DNA from: JAGQNK01 sp964573155
GTDB taxonomy: Bacteria; Patescibacteriota; Saccharimonadia; Saccharimonadales; JAGQNK01
DNA length: 25,003 nt
Assembly (NCBI GenBank): GCA_964573155.1
Contig: CAZNIN010000010.1
Span: forward strand, 1 to 25,003
Direction of reading: 5' to 3'
The notes beneath the pieces are model-generated. The model saw only the letters and a program-made list of their open reading frames with translations. It was not told the origin of the DNA and did not search any database. Every line of letters starts with the position of its first letter. Position 1 is the stretch's first letter. This document shows, in pieces, positions 8,055 through 14,831 of this stretch. The position numbers and the translations under genes are program-made.

Positions 8055-9107
8055 TTACTCTTGGGCGAGGAGTTCGTGTTCGGCCTTTTGGAGTTCGGTG
8101 ATAATATCGTCGATTTCGCCGTTTAGGGCGGCCGGGATGTTGGAGCGGCTGTAGCTGATGCGGTGGTCGGTAATGCGGTCCTGGGGGAAGTTGTAGGTGC
8201 GAATCTTTTCGCTACGGTCCCCGCTGCCAATGAGGTTTTTGCGCTGCGCAGAGGCCTTGGCGTTTTCTTCGTCTATCTTCATCTGAAGAAGGCGGCTACG
8301 AAGGACGCTCATTGCTTTTTCCTTGTTCTTTATCTGGGATTTTTCGTCCTGGTTGGTTACTACGATACCGGTGGGTAAGTGCGTGATGCGTACAGCTGAG
8401 TCGGTGGTGTTAACGGACTGTCCTCCGTGACCGCCGGAGCGGAAAACGTCTACGCGCAAATCGTTGGCATTGATTTGAATATCGGTCTCTTCGGCTTCCG
8501 GCATGACGGCGACCGTGGCGGTGCTGGTGTGAATGCGGCCCTGGGATTCGGTGGCTGGTACGCGCTGCACGCGGTGGACACCACCTTCGAATTTGAGATT
8601 GCGATACGCTTCAAGACCATGCACGGCAAAAATAACTTCCTTGAACCCACCAGCATCGGAAGGGTTTTCGCTCATAAGTTCGGTTTTATAATTGTGCGCC
8701 TCGGCCCAACGGATGTACATGCGGTATAGCTCACCAGCAAAGATGCCAGATTCGTCGCCGCCAGCTGCGGCGCGGATTTCGATGATGACATCCTTTTCAT
8801 CATTTGGATCCTTTGGTGTCAGCGCCTCGGTAAGTCGAGCCTCGGTTTGGGCTTTTTGATCTTTCAGTTCCTCCAACTCGCTGGCTGCCAGTTCGCCTAG
8901 TTCGCCACCAGCCGCCACCAATTCATGTGCATCAGACTCTCGTTTTTGTATATCCTGCAACTCATCATAGAGACTTGTGATGTTCTCTAATTCAGATATA
9001 CGCTTGGCGAGCTTGGGATAGTCTTTTGACGAAAATATAGATGGATCCTGCAGTTTTGCTTGCAGGTTTTTGAGTTCGTCTTTCAGTGCTTGTGCTTTTT
9101 CTTGCAT
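8055..9107 (-). CDS. prfA: Peptide chain release factor 1
   Basis: RF1 reads UAA and UAG and triggers peptide release. The 350-residue protein has the RF1-type codon-recognition tripeptide, seen as Pro-Ala-Thr in RVPATESQGRIHTS. It also has the catalytic GGQ loop in RSGGHGGQSVNTTDS, the glutamine of which is the PrmC target. The coiled N-terminal domain covers about residues 1-95. The presence of RF1 says nothing about RF2, which is not in this window. The start ATG lies only 25 bases from the terminator hairpin that follows rpmE, so expression depends either on readthrough or on a promoter squeezed into that interval; TATACT on the minus strand near 9124-9119 is a candidate. It is convergent with the orphan gene at 7599. 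Confidence 0.96.
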   Translation of the reverse strand: MQEKAQALKDELKNLQAKLQDPSIFSSKDYPKLAKRISELENITSLYDELQDIQKRESDAHELVAAGGELGELAASELEELKDQKAQTEARLTEALTPKDPNDEKDVIIEIRAAAGGDESGIFAGELYRMYIRWAEAHNYKTELMSENPSDAGGFKEVIFAVHGLEAYRNLKFEGGVHRVQRVPATESQGRIHTSTATVAVMPEAEETDIQINANDLRVDVFRSGGHGGQSVNTTDSAVRITHLPTGIVVTNQDEKSQIKNKEKAMSVLRSRLLQMKIDEENAKASAQRKNLIGSGDRSEKIRTYNFPQDRITDHRISYSRSNIPAALNGEIDDIITELQKAEHELLAQE

Positions 9108-9121
9108 GGCGATGTACCTAG

Positions 9122-9162
9122 TATAAAAGAAAACCGCCTCTATGGATAATTAAGAGGCGGTT
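9122..9162 (-). terminator. Rho-independent terminator after rpmE
   Basis: On the minus strand a perfect 9-bp stem (AACCGCCTC at 9132-9140 with GAGGCGGTT at 9154-9162, 13-base loop) is followed by TTCTTTTATA. It lies between rpmE and prfA, which would otherwise form one operon. Confidence 0.8.
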
Positions 9163-9177
9163 GGCTGGCTAACGTAG

Positions 9178-9525
9178 CTATTTCTTGCGCTTGAGGGTGC
9201 CAATCTTTTGGCTTTCGTCGGCTTTCGGGCTCTTGGCGCGAACTTTTTGGGCCTTGGCTTTCATGGCTTCAGCACGAGCTTTGGCAGCTTCCTGGCGAGC
9301 CTTGAATTTGTCTACGCGTCCTTCAATATCGAGGAGTTTTTCCTGGCCGGTGTAGAATGGGTGCGATGCGCTGCTAATGTGGACTTTGACAAGCGGGTAT
9401 TCGACGCCGTCGAGTTTGATAGTTTCGTCGGTAGCGACTGTAGACTTTGTCAAAAACGTTTGGTTGTTGTTGAGGTCCTGGAACACTACGGGGCGGTAGT
9501 TGCTCGGGTGGATATCTTTCTTCAT
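9178..9525 (-). CDS. rpmE: 50S ribosomal protein L31, type B, with basic C-terminal extension
   Basis: This is a large-subunit protein at the central protuberance that bridges to the small subunit. The first 75 residues (MKKDIHPSNYRPVVFQD, FLTKSTV, SASHPFYTGQEK) are L31. The zinc-binding cysteines of the A type are absent, making it the B type. The total of 115 residues exceeds the usual length of about 80-90, because a Lys/Arg/Ala-rich, probably helical tail follows (about 76-115, KFKARQEAAKARAEAMKAKAQK). Basic tails on ribosomal proteins usually contact rRNA. AGGA lies 8 bases before the start. It is divergent from rpsB and is followed by a strong terminator. Confidence 0.93.
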   Translation of the reverse strand: MKKDIHPSNYRPVVFQDLNNNQTFLTKSTVATDETIKLDGVEYPLVKVHISSASHPFYTGQEKLLDIEGRVDKFKARQEAAKARAEAMKAKAQKVRAKSPKADESQKIGTLKRKK

Positions 9526-9606
9526 TGATTATTTCCTGACAGCTCTTTAGTTATTGAAGCCGGTTAGCAGCGAGCTCTATCTGCAGTCGACTTTTAACTC
9601 ATGTAC

Positions 9607-9655
9607 TCTATATGAAAAGAGTACTATTGTCAATCTGTTTCGTATCTGTTAGACT
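9607..9655. promoter_or_regulatory. Divergent promoters of rpmE and rpsB sharing one -35 core
   Basis: The sequence TTGTCAA at 9627-9633 reads TTGACAA on the other strand. On the minus strand, TTGACA (9633-9628) pairs with a -10 TATAGA (9612-9607, 15-base spacer) for rpmE. On the plus strand, TTGTCA (9627-9632) pairs with TAGACT (9650-9655, 17-base spacer) for rpsB. The rpmE promoter is overlaid by a perfect inverted repeat, GTACTCT at 9603-9609 with AGAGTAC at 9618-9624. The overlapping -35 boxes imply that the two promoters compete. This is inferred from motif matching only. Confidence 0.5.
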
Positions 9656-9685
9656 ACTTCAGTCATTAACCCAAGCAGCGGGGAG

Positions 9686-9762
9686 AAAATCCTTCCTATC
9701 GCTATCTGGCTCCAGATACGATGTGGTCGCTCCCAGCGAAGAACGAAAGGATTTACATTATT
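9686..9762 (+). promoter_or_regulatory. Structured rpsB leader (three-way junction covering the ribosome-binding site)
   Basis: The untranslated leader can fold into an outer 8-bp stem, AAATCCTT (9687-9694) with AAGGATTT (9747-9754), enclosing two hairpins. Hairpin A is ATCG-c-TATCTG, loop GCTC, CAGATA-CGAT (9698-9722), which is ten pairs with one bulged C. Hairpin B is TCGCT, loop CCC, AGCGA (9727-9739). The 3' strand of the outer stem contains AAAGGA (9746-9751), the only ribosome-binding site for the rpsB ATG at 9763. Folding would therefore shut translation. By analogy with other S2 operons, S2 protein binding is a likely trigger, but this is inference. Confidence 0.6.
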
Positions 9763-10503
9763 ATGGCTACAGTTGATGTAGACATCAAAAAACTATTAGA
9801 GGCGGGCGCGCATTTTGGCCACAAGACCAGTCGCTGGCACCCAAAAATGGCTCCGTATATTCATAGCAAACGCGGCGGCAGTCATATTATCGATCTAACT
9901 AAGACTGTGGAAGCTTTGGATTCGGCGCTGAAATTTATCGAAGACGCAGCTGCTGAAGGTAAGCAGGTTCTGCTTGTCGGTACGAAGCGTCAGGCACACG
10001 ATATTGTCAAAGAGGCGGCCGAAGCAACGGGCCAGCCGTATGTTGTAGAGCGCTGGCTCGGTGGTATGTTAACCAACCGTAACACCATTGGCGGACGTAT
10101 CAAGTATCTAAAGGATCTTGAAGCCAAAATGGAGAACGGCCAGTTAGCCGCCAAGTATAACAAACTTGAGGTACAGCGTTTCCAGGAAGAGATCGATGAG
10201 ATGAACCACGTGTACGGAGGTGTCAAGAATATGGCAGCTCGACCGGGTGCGGTTTTCGTAATCGACATTACTCATGATACAAACGCTGTTCGCGAAGCAC
10301 GCAAGCTGGGCGTGCCAATAATCGGACTTGTCGATACAAACGCTGATCCGACGGATGTAGATTACGCAATTCCATGTAATGATGACGCAATCAAGACACT
10401 CAAGCTTGTCATGGACTATGTGCAGGCGGCAATTGAGGCAGGCAAGAACAAGCATGCCAAAAAAGCCGATAAAGAAGTTGAAGCAAAGGGAGGGGAGAAA
10501 TAA
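9763..10503 (+). CDS. rpsB: 30S ribosomal protein S2
   Basis: This small-subunit protein binds late in assembly at the platform, near S1 and the mRNA exit. The start is placed at ATG 9763 (246 residues), giving the conserved opening ATVDVDIKKLLEAGAHFGHKTSRWHPKM. The in-frame ATG at 9721 lies inside a leader hairpin and is not supported by a ribosome-binding site. Conserved S2 segments are all present (YIHSKRGGSHIIDLTKT, VGTKRQAHDIVKEAA, RWLGGMLTN, RPGAVFVIDITHD, GVPIIGLVDTNADP). The final 25 residues are Lys-rich. The stop overlaps the tsf start by one base (TAATG). It is probably controlled by the leader structure at 9686-9762. Confidence 0.96.
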   Translation: MATVDVDIKKLLEAGAHFGHKTSRWHPKMAPYIHSKRGGSHIIDLTKTVEALDSALKFIEDAAAEGKQVLLVGTKRQAHDIVKEAAEATGQPYVVERWLGGMLTNRNTIGGRIKYLKDLEAKMENGQLAAKYNKLEVQRFQEEIDEMNHVYGGVKNMAARPGAVFVIDITHDTNAVREARKLGVPIIGLVDTNADPTDVDYAIPCNDDAIKTLKLVMDYVQAAIEAGKNKHAKKADKEVEAKGGEK

Positions 10504-11102
10504 TGGCAGAGATTACAATTGAAGAAATCAAACGACTCCGCAGCCTGACCGGTGTCGGCATCACTGACGCAAAACAGGCGCTGGTTGAAGCAGAAGGCGA
10601 CTTTGACAAGGCGCTGGAAGCAATGCGCAAAAAAGGTCTGACCAAAGCAGAGAAGCGCGGCGAGCGTGAAGCTCGTGCCGGAGTTGTCGGTACGTACAAT
10701 CACGATAACCGCATAGGCGTACTGGTAGAGGTCAACTGCGAAAGTGAATTTGTTGCTAAGACAGACGAGTTCATGGCATTGGTAAAGGACGTCTCGATGC
10801 ATATTGCTGCCAGCGCCCCGGAGTTTGTATCTGCAGAAGATGTCGATGAAGCATCACGTGAAGCTAAGAAGACTGAGTTTACTGAGAAAGCAAAGGCTGA
10901 CGGCAAACCAGAGAACATGATCGACAACATCGTTGAGGGCATGCTAAAGAAGCATTTTGCAGAACGCTGCCTACTCGATCAGCCGTATGTAAAGAATCCT
11001 GACCAAACAGTCGGTCAATACGTCAAGGAGCATATCGCGAAACTTGGTGAAAATATCGTGGTTCGCCGATTTAGCCGTATGGCGCTCGGCGAAGTTGAAT
11101 AA
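10503..11102 (+). CDS. tsf: Elongation factor Ts (short form)
   Basis: EF-Ts recycles EF-Tu by promoting GDP release. The 199-residue protein has the UBA-like N-terminal domain (IKRLRSLTGVGITDAKQALVEAEGD) and the core subdomain, including the family signature GVLVEVNCESEFVAKTDEF (about residues 73-91), which contains the EF-Tu-contacting region. It lacks much of the C-terminal part of the 283-residue E. coli protein, as in short bacterial and plastid forms. The strong site AGGGAGGGGAG precedes the start, which overlaps the rpsB stop by one base, so the two are coupled. A strong terminator follows at 11122. Confidence 0.95.
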   Translation: MAEITIEEIKRLRSLTGVGITDAKQALVEAEGDFDKALEAMRKKGLTKAEKRGEREARAGVVGTYNHDNRIGVLVEVNCESEFVAKTDEFMALVKDVSMHIAASAPEFVSAEDVDEASREAKKTEFTEKAKADGKPENMIDNIVEGMLKKHFAERCLLDQPYVKNPDQTVGQYVKEHIAKLGENIVVRRFSRMALGEVE

Positions 11103-11121
11103 TATCCAACTTCACGGGATG

Positions 11122-11153
11122 ACGGAGCCTCTCTTGTTGAGGCTTCGTTTTTT
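11122..11153 (+). terminator. Rho-independent terminator after tsf
   Basis: The stem ACGGAGCCTC (11122-11131) pairs with GAGGCTTCGT (11139-11148), giving ten pairs including one G-T, with a 7-base loop. It is followed by six T (11148-11153). It ends the rpsB-tsf unit, so frr needs its own promoter; TACAAT near 11167-11172 is a weak candidate -10. Confidence 0.85.
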
Positions 11154-11196
11154 CTTGCAACTGCACTACAATTAAGGGTGTCTTTAAGGAGAAGCA

Positions 11197-11760
11197 ATGA
11201 GTCCAGATCAAGTCGTCAATCAAACAAAGGCTAAATTTACTCAAGCAGTGGAGCATTTTCAGGAAGAACTGAAAAAAGTTCGAACCGGCCGAGCACATCC
11301 GAGTATGCTCGATGGGGTTATGGTTGAGGCTTATGGTACACCAATGCCGCTCATTCAGGTGGCGAGCGTTAGTACGCCAGAAGCGCAGCTATTGCAGATC
11401 ACGCCATTCGATCCAAGCAATTTGCAGGCGATTTCGGCAGCAATTCGTAATAATCCGTCATTGGATATGAATCCATCAGATGATGGCCGGGTTGTCCGCG
11501 TGCCAATTCCGCCATTGAACGAAGAGCGTCGCCGGGAATATGTAAAGCTGGTTGGTACAAAGGTTGAGGACTGCATGGTTACTTTGCGCAATATTCGTCA
11601 TGATGCTATGAAGACAATTGATCAGGCGAAAAAGGATAAAGAAATTGGTGAGGACGAGGCAAAGGGCTTACAAAAGCGGGTTGATGAAGCGATGGCCGCG
11701 ATAAAGACTGATGTCGAAGTGGCACAAAAAGCCAAAGAGCAAGAAATAATGACCGTTTAG
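11197..11760 (+). CDS. frr: Ribosome recycling factor
   Basis: RRF works with EF-G to split post-termination ribosomes. The 187 residues match the family length. The three-helix-bundle sequence is evident: KVRTGRAHPSMLDGVMVEAYGTPMPL early on, then the ITPFDPSNLQAI segment, then VPIPPLNEERRREYVKLV and an acidic, Lys-rich third helix. AAGGAG sits 5 bases before the ATG. It starts a second unit (frr-uppS-rseP-CPBP protease) after the tsf terminator. pyrH, which usually lies between tsf and frr, is missing here. Confidence 0.96.
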   Translation: MSPDQVVNQTKAKFTQAVEHFQEELKKVRTGRAHPSMLDGVMVEAYGTPMPLIQVASVSTPEAQLLQITPFDPSNLQAISAAIRNNPSLDMNPSDDGRVVRVPIPPLNEERRREYVKLVGTKVEDCMVTLRNIRHDAMKTIDQAKKDKEIGEDEAKGLQKRVDEAMAAIKTDVEVAQKAKEQEIMTV

Positions 11761-11772
11761 GCTGTGCCAAGT

Positions 11773-12468
11773 ATGCAGTTAGAACCAAATATTCCAGAGC
11801 ATGTCGGGCTGATTCTTGACGGCAATCGTCGCTGGGCACGGGAGCGTGGGCTACCGACGCTTGAAGGTCACAGCCGCGGGTATGATAATTTGAAACATAT
11901 CACCAAAGCGGCTATCGATCGCGGCGTTACATACGTTTCGGCATTCATATTTTCGACCGAAAACTGGAGTCGGACACCCAAAGAAATCAAGTATCTGATG
12001 GATTTGGCGTACCGTATGTTAACAAAAGACGTTGCCGAGCTTAATAAAGAGCAGATCCGTGTCGTATGGCTCGGCAGCCGCAAAAAAGTCAGCCAGAAAT
12101 TACTAACAGCAATTGAACAGGCCGAAGCTTCAACGCGCGGTAATACGCGCGGTACGCTTGCGCTGTGCTTTAACTATGGCGGACAGGATGAAATAGTAGA
12201 GGCCGTTCAAAAAATTGCCGCACAAAGGCTAAAACCAGAGGAAATTACAAGAGAAAAGATAGAGGCGGCTCTCTATGCACCAGTTGTGCCGCCAGTTGAC
12301 CTGCTTATTCGTACGTCAGGCGAAAAACGAATCAGTGGATTTATGCTGTATCGAGCGGCCTACGCGGAGCTTTATTTTACTGACAAATATTGGCCAGATT
12401 TTTCTAGCGATGATCTTGATGCGTCATTGGTCGAATACGCTGAACGTGAACGACGTCATGGCAAATAA
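11773..12468 (+). CDS. uppS: Isoprenyl transferase (undecaprenyl diphosphate synthase family)
   Basis: This cis-prenyltransferase makes the C55 lipid carrier for cell-wall precursors. I prefer ATG 11773 (231 residues), because the AGG at 11759-11761 is correctly spaced for it. GTG 11764 has almost no spacing and would add three residues. The catalytic motif reads LDGNRRWARERG (Asp of DGN intact; the usual DGNGRWA has Gly where this has Arg). Also seen are SAFIFSTENWSRTPKEI, NYGGQDEIVEA and the C-terminal PPVDLLIRTSGEKRISGFMLYRAAYAEL box that binds isopentenyl diphosphate. The gene starts almost at the frr stop, so it is coupled to it. cdsA and dxr, frequent neighbours, are absent. Confidence 0.93.
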   Translation: MQLEPNIPEHVGLILDGNRRWARERGLPTLEGHSRGYDNLKHITKAAIDRGVTYVSAFIFSTENWSRTPKEIKYLMDLAYRMLTKDVAELNKEQIRVVWLGSRKKVSQKLLTAIEQAEASTRGNTRGTLALCFNYGGQDEIVEAVQKIAAQRLKPEEITREKIEAALYAPVVPPVDLLIRTSGEKRISGFMLYRAAYAELYFTDKYWPDFSSDDLDASLVEYAERERRHGK

Positions 12469-12511
12469 ATACTAGGCCAGTACGCCTAAAACGTTTATAC
12501 TGGAGCATTAG

Positions 12512-13627
12512 ATGTTATTACTTATCGTTGGGTTAATTATGTTCATAGGGCTCGTGGTCGTGCACGAGTTTGGGCATTTTATTATGGCCAGGCGCAACGG
12601 CGTTGAGGTTGAAGAGTTCGGTATAGGATTTCCGCCAGCGTTTTGGAAAAAACGCGTTAAAAGTGACAAGGGCGACTTTGACTTTACATTGAATGTGTTG
12701 CCGCTTGGCGGTTTCGTGAAGCTAAAAGGTGAGAACGATGCCGACACGGAAAAGGGTAGTTTTGGTGCAGCGAGTCTGTCCGCCAAGATAAAAATCATGG
12801 TTGCCGGCGTGGTTATGAACTTACTCACAGCATTCGTGCTTTTGACCGTAGTTGCGCTTGTCGGCATGCCGAAACTCGTTGAAAATCAATTTACCGTTTC
12901 CAGTGACACGGAAGTGACTAAACAGCAACTACTGGTAGCGTACATAGAGCCTGGCTCGCCAGCGGATAAGGCGGGGTTGGAGGTACGTGATCAATTGACA
13001 GCTATTGATGGCCAGCCCGTTGATGCCGCTGCAGATTTCCCCGACGTTACTGAACAGTTGGCGGGTCAAAAGGTTGACATTTCTTATATCCGTGAAGGGG
13101 AAACAAGACAGACAGCCGTACAATTGCGAACAGAAAAAGAGGTTGAGGCTAGCCAAGGCACCGATCAGCCGAAAGGGTATCTGGGGGTTGGTCCAAGTGA
13201 GTATGTCGTGCAGCGCTCCACATGGTCGGCGCCAGTTGTCGCTGGTGGTCTGATCAAGCAGTTTACGGAACTCACGTTCAAGGGGCTTGGTTCAGCGCTT
13301 GCCAGCTTGTTCCAGGGCGAAGGCGGCAAGGCGAGTGAGCAAGTAGCGGGACCAGTTGGCATATTTGTTATTCTCAAGGATGGCAGCATGCTGGGTTATC
13401 AGTTCGTTTTGCTTATTATTGCTGTTATCTCGCTGACACTCGCCATTATGAACGTGTTGCCGATACCTGCACTTGATGGCGGTCGTCTCTTTGTCACTCT
13501 TCTCTTTAGGGCAGCTCGTCAACCGCTTACAAAGAAAAAAGAAGATATCATCCATGGCACCGGATTTGCTTTGTTAATGCTGCTGTTTGTGGTGATTACG
13601 GTGATAGATGTCAGACGCTTCTTCTAA
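12512..13627 (+). CDS. rseP: Site-2 (M50) intramembrane metalloprotease RseP
   Basis: RseP cuts membrane-spanning substrates, such as anti-sigma factors and remnant signal peptides, within the bilayer. The 371-residue protein has the zinc motif HEFGH at residues 18-22 in the first membrane segment and one PDZ domain (about 130-210, GSPADKAGLEVRDQLTAIDG). The third zinc ligand is in VLPIPALDGGRLF (the LDG box), and a final membrane helix follows. GGAG precedes the ATG. A -10-like TATACT at 12496-12501 lies inside a small inverted repeat (CCAGTA at 12477-12482, TACTGG at 12498-12503), so an internal promoter is possible. It overlaps the next gene, another membrane protease, by 20 bases. Confidence 0.94.
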   Translation: MLLLIVGLIMFIGLVVVHEFGHFIMARRNGVEVEEFGIGFPPAFWKKRVKSDKGDFDFTLNVLPLGGFVKLKGENDADTEKGSFGAASLSAKIKIMVAGVVMNLLTAFVLLTVVALVGMPKLVENQFTVSSDTEVTKQQLLVAYIEPGSPADKAGLEVRDQLTAIDGQPVDAAADFPDVTEQLAGQKVDISYIREGETRQTAVQLRTEKEVEASQGTDQPKGYLGVGPSEYVVQRSTWSAPVVAGGLIKQFTELTFKGLGSALASLFQGEGGKASEQVAGPVGIFVILKDGSMLGYQFVLLIIAVISLTLAIMNVLPIPALDGGRLFVTLLFRAARQPLTKKKEDIIHGTGFALLMLLFVVITVIDVRRFF

Positions 13628-14432
13628 CGCCCCGGTTCCACCTAATCGTCATCCTGACGCCAATCAGGCCAAGCCCTCTCATGCACTAAAAAACGAGAGC
13701 ATAAAATATGGCCCCGTTGCTGCTATTGTTATTACGATCGGAACATTTTTTGCATCGCAGTTCTTGGTCGGGTTAAGTTTCGGCTTACTTCCAGTGCTTT
13801 TGGGGTGGGACGTTAGTCGGGTTGATTCATGGCTTACAGAATCGGTGCTCGCGCGGTTTATGACAATTCTAGCGGTCGAAGCAGTAATGCTGTGGTTGCT
13901 GTGGCAGTTTATGAAATCTCGCAACATTTCTCTTGCATCGATCGGTCTGGTCAAGCCGGAGATACGGGATATCAGTTACGCGATCATTGGTTATGTGTCA
14001 TACTTTGTGCTTTTTATCGCGCTGACGATAGCTGTAAAAGGTTTTTTTCCTGGTTTGGATCTTGAGCAAGAGCAGCAAATAGGTTTCAGTCGGTCTACGA
14101 CAGGCAACGCGCTTTGGTTGGTGTTTGCCAGCTTAGTGATATTGCCGCCAATTGCCGAAGAAATTGTTTGTCGGGGTTTTTTGTACACGGGACTGCGTAA
14201 TAAATTACCAAAAATTATCGCCGCCATTATTACGAGCATTATATTTGCGGCCGCACACCTTCAGTGGGGCAGCGGCAGCGCTCTGTTATGGGCAGCAGCG
14301 CTGGATACGTTTGTACTATCGATGATCTTGGTGTACTTGCGAGATAAAACCGACAGCCTGTGGTCGCCCATATTGGTTCACATGATAAAAAATGGCCTGG
14401 CGTTCTCTTTGTTATTTATTTTTCACCTCTAA
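13608..14432 (+). CDS. CPBP (CAAX/Abi) family intramembrane metalloprotease
   Basis: This family contains glutamate-dependent membrane proteases related to eukaryotic Rce1; bacterial substrates are mostly unknown. The 274-residue protein has a hydrophilic N-terminus (1-33) and about seven or eight membrane segments. All three catalytic motifs are present: EEIVCR (Glu184, Glu185, Arg189), AAAHLQW with His217, and HMIKN with His258 and Asn262. It should therefore be active. The start lies 20 bases inside rseP, so two membrane proteases are made from coupled genes. Membership of the family is clear, but the substrate is not predictable. Confidence 0.9.
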   Translation: MSDASSNAPVPPNRHPDANQAKPSHALKNESIKYGPVAAIVITIGTFFASQFLVGLSFGLLPVLLGWDVSRVDSWLTESVLARFMTILAVEAVMLWLLWQFMKSRNISLASIGLVKPEIRDISYAIIGYVSYFVLFIALTIAVKGFFPGLDLEQEQQIGFSRSTTGNALWLVFASLVILPPIAEEIVCRGFLYTGLRNKLPKIIAAIITSIIFAAAHLQWGSGSALLWAAALDTFVLSMILVYLRDKTDSLWSPILVHMIKNGLAFSLLFIFHL

Positions 14433-14434
14433 AG

Positions 14435-14451
14435 TGGTATAATTTTCTCCG
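14435..14451 (+). promoter_or_regulatory. Extended -10 promoter of the proS operon
   Basis: TGGTATAAT at 14435-14443 is an extended -10 element. No good -35 is seen. Predicted transcription start is near 14450, only a few bases before the leader-peptide ATG at 14452. Confidence 0.6.
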
Positions 14452-14511
14452 ATGAATTATAAAATGCAGTTCGAGCTCGATGTGCCGACACCGCCCACCC
14501 CGGGGCGATGA
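14452..14511 (+). CDS. Proline-rich leader peptide of the proS operon
   Basis: This is a 19-codon reading frame, MNYKMQFELDVPTPPTPGR, ending in TGA. Four of the last eight residues are proline (codons CCG 14485, CCG 14491, CCC 14494, CCG 14500). It lies in the untranslated leader of the operon that encodes prolyl-tRNA synthetase and is followed by a terminator. Its proline codons overlap RNA that can pair in two ways (see the attenuator entry). This is what a sensor of charged tRNA-Pro should look like, as in the pheM leader of E. coli pheST. It has no Shine-Dalgarno site and would begin as a nearly leaderless start. Translation is not proven; the case rests on composition and position. Confidence 0.6.
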   Translation: MNYKMQFELDVPTPPTPGR

Positions 14512-14571
14512 TATTTGTATTTTGTAAAGAATAAATTTGATGCCCCTCTGAGAAGAAAGAGGGGATTTTTT
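14492..14571 (+). terminator. Predicted attenuator/terminator of the proS operon
   Basis: Segment 1, CGCCC (14492-14496), can pair with segment 2, GGGCG (14503-14507). Segment 2, as GGGGCG (14502-14507), can instead pair with segment 3, TGCCCC (14541-14546). Segment 3, as CCCCTCT (14543-14549), can instead pair with segment 4, AGAGGGG (14558-14564), giving a 7-bp hairpin followed by A and six T (14566-14571): a Rho-independent terminator. These are the three mutually exclusive pairings of a classical attenuator. Segment 4 is also the ribosome-binding site of the gene at 14572, so the hairpin would block translation as well. Confidence 0.65.
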
Positions 14572-14808
14572 ATGGAGAAAATGATGCGAAACGAGATAAT
14601 ACGGTGTGTTGAAGCGGACGAACAACAAATTCTGGATGTTTTTGATGATGATTTATTTGCCGGACATCTAAATGCAGAAGCTTTGAGTCATTACCAAAAC
14701 ATGGATCCGATTACAGAGCTTGATGTGGTGATTGATGCGGCGATCACTCGTGCGTTAAATCTTTCGATTTCAGATGGCACAAAGCTTCGTCCTAAAGTGT
14801 TACAATAA
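14572..14808 (+). CDS. Small orphan protein between the proS attenuator and proS
   Basis: I do not recognise a family. From ATG 14572 the product has 78 residues. It is acidic and soluble, with segments CVEADEQQILDVFDDDLFAGHL and DPITELDVVIDAAITRALNLS that are probably helical. The start is set by GAGGGG, 7 bases upstream, which lies in the 3' arm of the terminator hairpin. The in-frame TTG at 14515 would start inside the attenuator and is rejected. It ends 23 bases before the preferred proS start, so it is cotranscribed. A similar small orphan gene precedes lysS. Function is unknown; a role in synthetase regulation or assembly is only suggested by position. Confidence 0.65.
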   Translation: MEKMMRNEIIRCVEADEQQILDVFDDDLFAGHLNAEALSHYQNMDPITELDVVIDAAITRALNLSISDGTKLRPKVLQ

Positions 14809-14831
14809 ACCAAACAAGGAATATGAAAAGT

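Noticed and set aside
8427..8729. Long plus-strand frame opposite prfA
   Set aside because: It is an antisense shadow of a clearly conserved gene, with no start signal of its own.
9721..9762. Earlier in-frame ATG for rpsB
   Set aside because: It lies in the stem of a leader hairpin, has no ribosome-binding site and adds 14 residues absent from S2.
14443..14571. T-box riboswitch before proS
   Set aside because: There is no T-box core, and the leader is too short for the specifier domain plus antiterminator.
14515..14571. TTG start extending the 78-residue orphan through the terminator
   Set aside because: It would be translated through the hairpin, has no ribosome-binding site, and ATG 14572 is well placed.
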